NCBI RefSeq assembly: GCF_041734735.1
Contig: NC_134882.1
Location: forward strand, 18,323,915 to 18,387,914
Source: Babylonia areolata
Taxonomy: Eukaryota > Mollusca > Gastropoda > Neogastropoda > Buccinidae
Length of the DNA stretch: 64,000 nt
Direction: 5' to 3'
Made by a program: the position numbers and the translations under genes. Within the stretch, counting starts at the first letter, position 1. Each line of letters opens with the position of its first letter. Below, in pieces: positions 52,511 to 62,139 of the stretch. The notes under the pieces were generated by a model. That model saw only the letters and a list, made by a program, of their open reading frames with translations. It ran no database searches and was not told where the DNA came from.

Positions 52511-52985
52511 GTGTGTGTGTGTGTGTGTGTGTCTGTATGTGATGTGTGTGTGTGCGTGTGTGCGTGTGTGTGTGTGTGTGTGTGTGAAGATTGTATATGT
52601 GTATGTGTGTTTCCTGCACCGAAAAACAACATCAGCAACAGAACTCATTGAATTTCTTTAAATTAGATCAAGACAGTTGTCCTTGACAACATCACAAAGC
52701 AACACTCTTCCCTCCAAATCTCCTCCCATATCTGTTTCGATCCTTCCCCAGTGTCCATAAACATCCATTATGTCCTTACATGATTCTCAACATAACCAAC
52801 CCTGCCCTCTCTCTCATGCTGGCTCAGCCCGCCTGCCTTCAACAAAGGTGTGTGTATATGTGAGTGTGTGTGTGTGTGAGTGTGTGTGTGTGTGTGTGTG
52901 TGCGTGTGCGTGTGCGTGTGATATGTGTGTGTATGATACGTGATGTGTGTTTGTGATGTGTGTGTGTGTGTGTGTGTGTGTATGC
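52511..52985 (+). repeat. GT microsatellites and a duplicate of exon 42 end
   Basis: GT tracts at 52511-52587 and 52850-52982. Between them, 52810-52847 repeats the last 37 or so bases of exon 42 (CATGCTGGCTCAGCC, CTGCCTTC, AACAAAG), followed by GTGTGTGTATATG at 52848 as in the real junction. Confidence 0.85.
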
Positions 52986-53084
52986 ATGCGTACATGCATT
53001 AGTGTGTGTGAGTCATGCATGGATCTAGGTCTTTTAAAAAATCTTTTTGATTTTCACAGTGTACAATCACAAAAAAAAACCCAG

Positions 53085-53350
53085 TTATTTCACGGACACT
53101 TGCACTAACAACCTGACACTATTTTTATCATCAACACATCCCAAAGCACTTCAAGGACACATGCACTCACAACCTGACACTGTTTTGATTATCAACACAT
53201 CTCAAACCACAGCCTCACAATATTTTGTTCTCCATTCACCCCAAACCACTTCAAGGACATATGCACTCACAACCAGACACCATTTTGTTCTCCATTCACC
53301 CCATACGACTTCATGGACATGCCTACTCACATCCTGTTACCACTGTGGTC
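53085..53350 (+). repeat. Tandem repeat before exon 43, about 57-60-bp period
   Basis: CACTTCAAGGACACATGCAC, then TCACAACCTGACAC, then ATTTTGTTCTCCATTCACCC recurs about four times. The last unit (CATCCTGTTACCACTGTGGTCCTCAG) merges with the exon 43 acceptor. Confidence 0.85.
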
Positions 53351-53355
53351 CTCAG

Positions 53356-53573
53356 CGGTGTTGGTGTGGCTGAACTACAAGAACGCCTACGAGTACTGGA
53401 CAGAGCAGCGCATGACGCTGAACACGGAGGTGCTGACGGCCACCAGACAGGTGATGGACAAGCTGCCACAGATGGCGCCGGCTGCGGCCTCCGCCTCCTT
53501 CAGCACCCTTTTCCTGCAGCTGACAGTTGACGACATGGGCATCTGTGTGCCCCTCAACTCCTCCCCCTTTCAG
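53356..53573 (+). CDS. BLTP1: BLTP1 exon 43
   Basis: Acceptor GTGGTCCTCAG, donor GTGGGG, phase 1 to 0. It encodes VLVWLNYKNAYEYWTEQRMT, ATRQVMDKLPQM and STLFLQLTVDDMGICVPLNS (window residues about 3388-3460). Human has VLFWLNYKAAYDNWNEQRMA and GTLFLQLTVNDLGICLPITN. Confidence 0.97.
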
Positions 53574-53584
53574 GTGGGGAGATG

Positions 53585-53822
53585 TGTTTGTGTGTAGTTT
53601 AGGGGTGCGTGTGGGTCGGGTGCGTGTATGTGTGTGTGAGTGTGTTTGTGCACATTTGTGTGTATGTGTGAGCATGTGTGTGTGTGTGTGAGTGTGTTTG
53701 TGCACATTTGTGTGTATGTGTGAGCATGTGTGTGTGTGTGTGTGTTTGCACGTGTGTGTATGTGTGAGCATGTGTGTGTGTGTGTGTGTGTGTGTGCGTG
53801 CGTGCATGCATATTGTGTGTGT
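53585..53822 (+). repeat. GT-rich microsatellite with 50-60-bp higher-order repeats
   Basis: GTGTGAGTGTGTTTGTGCAC, ATTTGTGTGTATGTGTGAGC repeats at least twice (about 53633 and 53689), then pure GT. Confidence 0.92.
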
Positions 53823-54444
53823 GGGTCCACCAATTTTTTTTTTCTGTATTTTTACGCTGCAGTTCCCACATTTACTCTCATGTCTGAGTAGGCGTTTATG
53901 AATTATGAATTATATATGACTGTTTTTACCTTGTATTATGATAAAGGAATGAATTCTGTTTTCAGGGATATTCCTCTATTTATGTCTTGGCCTCTCTCTG
54001 GTCTTGTCTGCATGTGTTTTTGATTTTAAACAGATTTTGAACTTCCCAAAAATTCATGGCACAAACTCAACCTGTTTTTGTTCTCTGTTTTTCAGTTTCA
54101 CTCTTGTCTGTCTGTAAGGTAGTGCTAGAGTGTTGGTGTTTTAAGTTCTGTGTTTTAACTCAAGTCACGTCAGACCTGGTACAGGTGGATGTTTCATTGT
54201 AAACAAAGCTGATGTCATGAAGAGCTTGTAAAAATCCTTATATGGAAGGTTCAGTTACAGAATGCTGCTTGTTTACCGATTGAGAGGCCTGGACCCATGT
54301 AACTCGAGCTGTACAGAATTAACAGGTTTTAACCATGCACACATGACTGTACTTCTGCCTAGTTTTCTTTTCCATGTGTTTTTGTTTTTGTTTTATTTTT
54401 TCAGGTTTTATAGAACCAATATTCACAGATTTTCTTCCCTGATA

Positions 54445-54828
54445 CGGGTGTGTGGCAGAATGGTTGTGAAGCTTATCTGCCAACACAGTGCTCATGAGGG
54501 TCTAGGTTTGAATCCCACTCTCATCCTTTATCCCATGTTTGACTAGAAAATCACAACTGAACATCTAGTCATTTGGATGAGATGATCAACCAAGGTGCAC
54601 TGAAAAAGAACCCATGGCATCATAACTCATGGTGTTGTCCCCTGGTAAAATTCTTTAGGAGAAATCCACTGATTCGTGGTACACAAATATATAAGCATGC
54701 ACTCAAAGCCAGAATGTTACGTTGGGTTATGCTTCTGGTCGGGCATCTGCCTAGCATATAATCATTGTATAGCTTATATGGATTTATCTGAATGCAGTAA
54801 AGCCTCCTTTATAAATTGAAACCCAAAG
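54445..54828 (+). mobile_element. Composite SINE with tail module, full-length
   Basis: A tRNA-like head (A-box-like GCAGAATGGTTGTGAAGC, B-box-like GGTTTGAATCCC), the body ATTTGGATGAGATGATCAAC with AAAAGAACCCATGGCAT and TGTCCCCTGGTAAAATTCTT, then tail module GTTGGGTTATGCTTCTGGTC to AAATTGAAACCC. It ends about 25 bp before the exon 44 acceptor. The most complete example of head, body and tail here. Confidence 0.75.
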
Positions 54829-54852
54829 ATTTAAGATGTTTGTTGACTGCAG

Positions 54853-54979
54853 AGCCAAGGACCGTCGGCAAGCCGTATCGTGGACAGTGAGCCTGGGGCA
54901 GCTCTGGTCCTGACTGTGGAGAACACTCAGATCTCTGCCTGCTCCTCTGGCTCCCTCATCAGCAAGGGCAAGTTTGAAG
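54853..54979 (+). CDS. BLTP1: BLTP1 exon 44
   Basis: Acceptor TTGACTGCAG, donor GTAAGT, phase 0 to 1. It encodes SASRIVDSEPGAALVLTVEN and TQISACSSGSLISKGKFE (window residues about 3461-3502). Human has DLDTGSALVLTIESTLITAC and SSESLVSKGHFK. Confidence 0.95.
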
Positions 54980-55170
54980 GTAAGTAGCTGGGGGCTTGTC
55001 TCCTTAGCCTTCTACAGGGGTCATAAAAAATTAGGGACCTTCAAAGTTTGAAGGTCAGTGGCTGAGGGCTTGTCTCTCTAGTAATATACAGGGTTCCCAA
55101 AAAGTTAAGGACCTTCAAAGTTTGAAGGTCAGTGGTTTGGGGGCTTGTCTCTCTAGTAGTCTACAGGGGT
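54968..55170 (+). repeat. 74-bp tandem repeat carrying exon 44 end and 5' splice site
   Basis: Three copies: AAGTTTGAAG, GTAAGTAG or GTCAGTGG, then GGGCTTGTCTC, then CTACAGGG, then AAAAAGTTAGGGACCTTC. Donor-like GT at 54980 (real), 55054 and 55128, exactly 74 bp apart. Confidence 0.93.
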
Positions 55171-55568
55171 CACAAATCGGTATGTTTTCATAAAAAGTTA
55201 AAAATTGAATTATGCTGGTTCCCCATAATCATTACATTGGCTACATACACTGCTGTTTGCTAAAAATTAAGCACCATTTCTTCATACCCTTATGAAGAAA
55301 ACTGTGCAAGTTCCCAAGTGGTCCTTAACTTTTTTTTATAAACCTTGTAGTTTAATAAAGTTGTTAACTGTGGAGAATAGCTAGCACGAGCTATAGCAGC
55401 AACTCTAGAAATAACTTTGGCTCCATGGTCAAGGAATGGCAACCGCCATCCTTTCGCAGGTTGGTAATAAGTGCAACTTTCTTTTTCTCCTCCCTCGCTG
55501 TCTCCGTGCATACATGCACAAGTTTTGTAGATACAACTGTCAACTTTTTTTTTCACCATACCTTTTCT

Positions 55569-55985
55569 AAACAGTCAATTTTTAACTCATTGTGCTCCAA
55601 GTACGAGTTAACTTGTATCATGATTACTTCCCCTGTGGACCAGGTACGCGTATTCTCGTACCGACACACTATTCTGATTTTGTTTATTCTTGCTTGGTAC
55701 AGTTGGCATTCTAAACTGAACCGTTTATGGATTCCGAAAGCATGAAAACGAAGCTTGGTTCATTCGATGAAATCAAAGCATTCTCCATCGATTTTCACTG
55801 TTTTAGTGAACCACCCTGTTTTTTCTGCAGTGGTTTTATGTAGTGCTGGTCCAGGGAAGTTGTAGCAGGCATGTATCTGTGGGGTAGAATGAGTTAAGGC
55901 AACACATTCCTTGCACAAGTTACAGTGCTCACAAACAGAAGCACTGAAGAACTTGCAGCATGAAATGCAGTGACTGACTCCTTGT
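55569..55985 (-). repeat. Dispersed repeat family E, reverse copy with Cys/His-rich reading frame
   Basis: On the minus strand the segment from about 55985 to 55760 reads GVSHCISCCKFFSASVCEHC, NLCKECVALTHS and KTGWFTKTVKIDGECFDFIE then a stop. The pattern of paired Cys and His looks like a small zinc-binding domain. The rest (to 55569) matches the + copy at 37845-38060. I do not recognise the family; C-terminal Cys/His clusters are known in some transposases, including piggyBac. Confidence 0.55.
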
Positions 55986-55996
55986 GCTGCTTGCAG

Positions 55997-56140
55997 GATT
56001 CTGTCTGCGGTTTGCCAATGACTTTGAGACCTCCTGGGACGACTGGAAGCCCAACAGCACGGAGTCCTTGATGAACCTGTGCACAGTTCCTGCTGGCACC
56101 TACGAGCTGTGCTCACGCACCATCAATAAACAGGTGTCTG
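55997..56140 (+). CDS. BLTP1: BLTP1 exon 45
   Basis: Acceptor GCTGCTTGCAG, donor GTGAGT, phase 1 to 1. It encodes FCLRFANDFETSWDDWKPN, LMNLCTVPAGTYELCSRT and INKQVS (window residues about 3503-3550). Human has FCIRFADGFETSWDDWKPE and VMNACVVPDGTYEVCSRT. The CAG|GTGTCT inside the exon end is an alternative donor but breaks the phase. Confidence 0.96.
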
Positions 56141-56766
56141 GTGAGTGGCCTCAGATACAATTGAACCTGTTTCTTGTGACACACAGACAGGAACTGTACT
56201 TACTTTGAGGGATGAGGAATGTAGGGTAAAACTTTTTTGATGTCGTTTTAATTGACCCTTTAAGCTTTTACAGCAAATGATTTGATTAGGTGCTGTATAG
56301 ATAAACTTCTTCTTTTTCTTCTTGTAATTATTATTAATTTGTTTTCCCTCCTGCTTGTTTTAAGAACTGACAGGTATTCAGCCTTGAAGTTGCTCCTTAC
56401 GGCCTGAGCTAAAATTCATGATTTGATTTCAGGTAAAACTAGGAAATGGTACATACAGTGCAACACATTTCCACCCTTGTACAGACAGAAAAATAACAGG
56501 GTTCACTGACTTCTCACCTGCAGTCACTGTTTTATGTTAATGTTGTCTTGGGCTTGATTCCATGTACAGCAGGTTACAAGAAGCTATGATATACTGGTTC
56601 CTAATTAGTTATTGTGGTAAAAATTAAGTTCATGTGAAAGCAGGTTATCTCGGAAATGATGACTTTGTTTCAGACAAGTGCGTTTGCATCAGTGGGTGCA
56701 TCTCGGCATGTTATGATGGCTTCTGATCAGTTGATTTCCATATTTTCATAATTTATTAATTCATTT

Positions 56767-56924
56767 CCATAATTATAGGCATACTGGAGGTATGCTTTTC
56801 TTGCAAACGACACAGAGAACATGTTACTTACTTCACTTATTAATTCCATAATTATAGATATATTGGAGGTATGCTTTTCTTGCAAATGTCACAGAGAACA
56901 TGTTACTTACTTCACTTATTGTCT
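56767..56924 (+). repeat. Tandem duplication, 79-bp unit
   Basis: CCATAATTATAG through TTACTTCACTTATT occurs at 56767 and 56846 with about 5% divergence. Confidence 0.93.
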
Positions 56925-56998
56925 TGCTTGAGCAACTTGACAGTCCAAGTGTTTTAATATTGTATGAAATGCAAGTACATGAAACACTTACATTACAG

Positions 56999-57213
56999 AC
57001 CCCATGGGGAATGCCAAATGGATTCTGAATGTGACATGGGAGATGCAAGGAATTGACGTTCACCTGGACACCAACATTGGCAAACAGTTGTCTGCTTTGG
57101 GCCACACACTGACGGCCATAGCAGGCGACCTGGAGGAAACGCAGGCCTACAGTTCTGATGAAAATGATGCTGTGGACTATGATGATCTGGACAACGAAGC
57201 CACTGACACTGAG
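56999..57213 (+). CDS. BLTP1: BLTP1 exon 46
   Basis: Acceptor CATTACAG, donor GTGAAC, phase 1 to 0. It encodes AKWILNVTWEMQGIDVHLDT, NIGKQLSALGHTLTAIAGD and an acidic tail SSDENDAVDYDDLDNEATD (window residues about 3551-3622). Human has GTWTLNVLWKMCGIDVHMDP and NIGKRLNALGNTLTTLTGEE. Read-through into the intron stops after three codons (GTG AAC TGA). Confidence 0.96.
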
Positions 57214-57716
57214 GTGAACTGAAGTAGAGAGTGTTTCTGTTTACTGGACTTTGTTAAAGTTATGGATGCATGTTTTTTTGTTCATTTGTAAGTCTGTGTT
57301 GTGTGTTTTCTAAGATGTCCAGCATCAGTCAGGCAGTTTTGGTGGGTACATCAGTACATAATTGTCATGTCAAGACAAATTTTAAAAAATGAAAAAACTT
57401 CCAGTTGTATCTCAGGCATGATAATCTTATACACTTTACATTAATCATATTCTACATACTTTTGTCGAAATTGCTTACCCCACTACGACCTTGAATTGAA
57501 TAAGACCAGTTAAAAAAAAAAGAAAAAGAAAAAAAAGCATACTTGTAATTCAGATGGATTTTAGTCTTTATTTATCTTTATTCTTTTATCAGTTTGTTTT
57601 TTGTAGGAACTTTCCCGTTTGCTGTCAACCATGTAGGACCAAAGACTGACATTTTGTTGGTATAATGTTGTGTAGATTCTCTCCCATCCCTCCTCCTCAT
57701 TCTTCTTATTGGCAGT

Positions 57717-57793
57717 CATCTGCCCAACAGATGTAGTGTAGTGTATATGGATTTGTTTGAACGCAGTGACGTCTCACTGACAAAATGAAAACT
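57717..57793 (+). repeat. Tail-module (family C) 3' fragment
   Basis: CATCTGCCCAACAGATGTAG, GTGTATATGGATTTGTTTGA and ACGCAGTGACGTCTCACTGA, next to exon 47. Confidence 0.7.
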
Positions 57794-57827
57794 GACACTC
57801 AGGAAGCCACTGACTTTGTTTCCACAG

Positions 57828-57970
57828 CAAGAATTCGGGTCGCGCCGAACCAGCCTGGCGGAAGACATCCTGCCAGAGATTGTGTTCAGTCATGACGTGG
57901 ATCCGAAGGAGAGAGCCCGACACATCGAACACCAGATGAACGAACAGGCCAAAGTGGTTCAGGATCTCAA
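57828..57970 (+). CDS. BLTP1: BLTP1 exon 47
   Basis: Acceptor TTTCCACAG, donor GTAAGG, phase 0 to 2. It encodes SRRTSLAEDILPEIVFSHDV, an Arg/Glu-rich helix-like stretch and MNEQAKVVQDLK (window residues about 3623-3670). Human has RELNEQAKVIDDLKKLGASE spanning this exon junction. Confidence 0.94.
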
Positions 57971-58369
57971 GTAAGGCTCACAAACAGATGCTGTTGATAC
58001 GTTCAGTGTAAGGCAGTGTGGTGGGTTCAGTTGTGGTGTTCAGTGGTGCATCAGCTGTATGTGTAGGACATGATCTGTTGTTCTGGCTTCTGATAGGGGT
58101 TTGAACACTCACAATCTTCCTGTCATCACTTTCTGCTTGTTGGTTCAGAAGTACTATCCATACAGTGGAGTGAATTTTTGTATTGTTTTAGACAATATTG
58201 TTTCAGGCAGGACAGAGTTTTAACATATCTTCATCATGTATAAATCCACCTTTCCTTTCTTCCCATAAGCAATGAGTTGTAAGTTATGTATTGGAGAATA
58301 ATGATTAAAATTTTTATTTATATGTGAGATAAGAACTGTTTTCATAGTATGAGATGAATCTCGAAATCC

Positions 58370-59485
58370 ATGTTTGGCTTCTAAATTTAAAACTGGTATA
58401 GAAAATGTAGCAAAGTGGATGAAACAAAACAAACTAAAAATGAATGATGACAAAACAGAACTTATGTTGACTGGTGATAAAAATAAGCTGAAGCAGATAA
58501 ATATGCCTGTCATTTGTTCTGGCATAGAAATTTCTTTTTCTAGTCTGTCCACAATCTTGGTTTTTACCTGGATTCATCCCTCACGATGGAAACTCACGTG
58601 AACCACCTGTGTAAAGTTCTTTACTTTCAGCTTCGTAAGATTAGTAAAATCCGCTACTGCTCTTCTGCGGACACTTCATTGGTTGCCTGTTCAAGCCAGA
58701 ATTGAATATAAAGTTGCCTGTCTATGCTTTCAGTGCCTGAATTGTGATACCACACCCTCATATCTTTCTGAGCTTGTTAACCCGTACTTGCCAAACAGAA
58801 CATTGAGATCTCTTGACTCCTCCCAGCTAACTGTTTTCTGATACTTCCTTAACTCCTGTGGAAAGAGGTCATTTTCCGTCTTCGGCCCAACAACTTGGAA
58901 TTCTCTGCCTATTGCTCTCAGACAAACAACTCATCTATCTACCTTTAAAGCAAATCTTAAAACTTATCTCTTTAAAAAATACTTGTTATAACTCAAATAG
59001 TCCTGTTGTCCCAGGCTCATGGCAATGTGAGTATGTGTGATGTGTGAGTAGAGAGAACAGGGTGGGTAGATGGATGGTGGTGTTGTGGTTTGAAAGGGAA
59101 AATGACTGCCGATTTTTACCCCTTTCACCTTTTCTATCCAAAACTTTATTTTACAATTTTTACAAAATCTATGGCATGCAAATTACAATTAGCTCCTTTT
59201 TACATGTGTGTATTTTAAGTGAAAATTGCTGTTATCTGAGTTGTTTAATCATGTGTGTGTCTGTGTGTTTGTGTGTGTGTGTTGGAGTGTAACGGTTCTA
59301 GCATTGAGAGTATGTTACTTTGTGAGTTTTATGCATTGTGTTTTTATAATATTAATGATTCTGTTTCTTCTATTTTTTATATGCTTTCTTGTTTCACTTT
59401 GGGTACTGGATTGTAAAATGCTTAGAGCTTGCTTACGCTTGAATTATAGCGCTATATAAAAATAAAATATTAGAATAAATGAAAT
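58370..59485 (+). mobile_element. LINE 3' remnant with reverse-transcriptase end (CR1/L2-like)
   Basis: 58374-58470 reads NVAKWMKQNKLKMNDDKTEL, the typical post-YxDD block of CR1/L2-group reverse transcriptase. Later pieces read LHWLPVQARIEYKVACL-like, TTWNSLPIALRQTTHLSTFK and LKTYLFKKYL in shifting frames, then a 3' UTR (about 59000-59440, TGTAAAATGCTTAGAGCTTG) and an AT-rich tail. Several frame changes and internal loss between about 58600 and 58650; clearly dead. In intron 47. Confidence 0.8.
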
Positions 59486-59658
59486 ATTATTATTAATAAT
59501 CTGATAGCATCCTTTTCCTTTGTGGATTAAAAAAAAAAAAAAGCCTCAACATTTAGACTTGTAGAATGCCACCATTATTTCATCCTCTGGTCAGCTGAAA
59601 GCAATTTGATATTCATCAACTACAGATCTGCATCATCAGTGAATCCTCTTGTTTCCAG

Positions 59659-59782
59659 ACAACTTGGGGCCAGTGAGTCAACGATAGAGGCAGAGAAACG
59701 GCGTCTTGAGGAACTCCAGAACATGCTGTTCCATGACTTCCGACGGGATGTCCTCAACAAGCTCAAGCGACAAAGTGACAGG
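59659..59782 (+). CDS. BLTP1: BLTP1 exon 48 (last confident exon in window)
   Basis: Acceptor TTGTTTCCAG, donor GTAAGT, phase 2 to 0. It encodes QLGASESTIEAEKRRLEELQ and NMLFHDFRRDVLNKLKRQSD (window residues about 3671-3711), predicted coiled coil. Human has KLGASEGTINQEIQRYQQLE and DIRRDVRKKLRRSS. Confidence 0.95.
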
Positions 59783-59889
59783 GTAAGTCAGTGTCACTGA
59801 CCTGTGTCTGTTCATTGGTAAATAGATTAAACGTTGGTTGGTGGTGTGACTGAAAGGATCCTGCAGTGTGACGTGCACATCAGTCTGTT

Positions 59890-61500
59890 TTACTGCACAC
59901 CATATGAGACCCTGTTGATTATTGTATAATTATTGTGGATGTTAACATTGTGTTGTTTGTAGAAAAAAAAAGTGTGATGTGCACTCAATAATTGACACTG
60001 TGTTGTGTGGTGTAGAGTAATACAGTGTGACTTGTACTCAATAATTGACACTGTGTCGTATGGTGTAAAGTAGTACAGTGTGATGTGCATACAATAATTG
60101 ACACTGTGTTGTATGGTGTAGAGTTAAACAGTGTGATGTGCACACACTGTCTTGTATGGTGTAGAGTTAATCAGTGTCAAAAGGTGTAGAGTTAAACAGT
60201 GTGATGTGCACACACTGTGTTGTATGGTGTAGAGTTAAACAGTGTGACATGCACACACTGTGTCATGGTGTAGAGTTAAACAGTGTGACGTGCACACACT
60301 GTGTCATATGGTGTAGAGTTAAACAGTGTGACATGCACACACTGTGTCGTATGGTGTAGAGTTAAACAGTGTGACATGCACACACTGTGTTATATGGTGT
60401 AGAGTTAAACAGTGTGATGTGCACACACTGTGTCGTATGGTGTAGAGTTAAACAGTGTGACATGCACACACTGTGTTATATGGTGTAGAGTTAAACAGTG
60501 TGACATGCACACACTGTGTCGTATGGTGTAGAGTTAAACAGTGTGACGTGCACACACTGTGTTATATGGTGTAGAGTTAAACAGTGTGATGTGCACACAC
60601 TGTGTCGTATGGTGTAGAGTTAAACAGTGTGACATGCACACACTGTGTTGTATGGTGTAGAGTTAAACAGTGTGACATGCACACACTGTGTCGTATGGTG
60701 TAGAGTTAAACTGTGTGACATGCACACACTGTGTTGTATGGTGTAGAGTTAAACAGTGTGACGTGCACACACTGTGTCATATGGTGTAGAGTTAAACAGT
60801 GTGACATGCACACACTGTGTCGTATGGTGTAGAGTTAAACAGTGTGACATGCACACACTGTGTCATGGTGTAGAGTTAAACAGTGTGACGTGCACACACT
60901 GTGTCGTATGGTGTAGAGTTAAACAGTGTGACGTGCACACACTGTGTCATATGGTGTAGAGTTAAACAGTGTGACATGCACACACTGTGTTGTATGGTGT
61001 AGAGTTAAACAGTGTGACATGCACACACTGTGTTGTATGGTGTAGAGTTAAACAGTGTGACGTGCACACACTGTGTCGTATGGTGTATAGTAATACAGTG
61101 TGATGTGCACACAATAATTGGCACTGTGTTGTATAGTGTAGAGTGATACAGTGTGACATACACACGCTTTGTTGTATGGTGTAGAATAAAACAGTGTGAT
61201 GTTTGTTGTATGGTGTAGAATAAAACAGTGTGATGTACACACAAATACTTGACACTGTGTTCTATAGTGTACAGTAATACAGTGTGATGTGGACACGCTG
61301 TGTCGTATGTTGTAGAGTAAAACAGTGTGACATGCACTCGATAATTTACGGTGCTGTATGGTGTAGAGTGATACAGTGTGATGTGCACTCAGTAATTTGA
61401 CACTGTGTTGTGTGGTGTATAGTAACACAGTCTGATGTGCATACAATAACTGACACTGTGTTTTATGGTGTAGAGTAATGCATTATGATGTGCACTCAAT
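59890..61500 (+). repeat. 43-bp satellite-like minisatellite array, about 1.6 kb
   Basis: Core 60175-61080: about 21 near-identical units of GGTGTAGAGTTAAACAGTG, TGACATGCACACACTGTGTC and GTAT, with occasional 40-bp units (GTCATGGTG). The flanks carry degenerate units with CAATAATTGACACTGTGTTG. Each unit has an 8-bp inverted repeat (ACAGTGTG / CACACTGT). It gives spurious open frames on both strands. Confidence 0.96.
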
Positions 61501-61853
61501 AATTGCACACAATGATAATAATATAAGCAGAAATTTATGGTATAGAATTAAACAGGAGCACAGTAATCGCACCATTTTTCCATATACCATGTGGGCACGT
61601 ATATGCACATCAGATTACATACACACTTGTATGCACATGTATATGATTGTTCACAAACAAACACTCGCACAAGCATACATATGAATGCATGCATACATAC
61701 ACAAACACCCACACACACCCACACACACATATACACATCCAAGCCAGTGTCAGGTACAAATTGCTCTAATTGTTCAAAGAAAGATGAAGTGCATGAATGT
61801 GTTTAGAATCAGGATATATTTTAGTTTGTTGTCGCTTTATGTGTTTGATTTTC

Positions 61854-61854
<1 letters not shown>

Positions 61855-61886
<32 letters not shown>

Positions 61887-61945
61887 GTTGTTGTTTTTTT
61901 TGTATGTATGATGTGTATATAGATGTGTGTGTGTGTGTGTGTGAG
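61855..61945 (+). repeat. (GT)n microsatellites
   Basis: GT runs at 61857-61885 and 61924-61943. Confidence 0.95.
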
Positions 61946-62139
61946 GGGGGATTTTTAATGTGCAGAAACACTGGACTTCATTCTAATCTAAACGTGTATC
62001 CCTTTTGTGGGAATGTGAAACATGTATAACTAATTACTTGCAGTTAAAAAATAACAACAAACTGAAAAACAAACAACAAAAAACCCCAAAACAACTGGTG
62101 AATTGCACTACATTGGCTTAAGTTAAAATCACACATAGT

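Noticed and set aside
57214-57222. Gene end at the TGA after exon 46
   Set aside because: The in-frame stop is just after a good GTGAAC donor, and the next two exons continue the conserved protein in phase.
59890-61500. CRISPR-like regular repeats
   Set aside because: The units are contiguous tandem repeats without unique spacers and lie in a eukaryotic intron.
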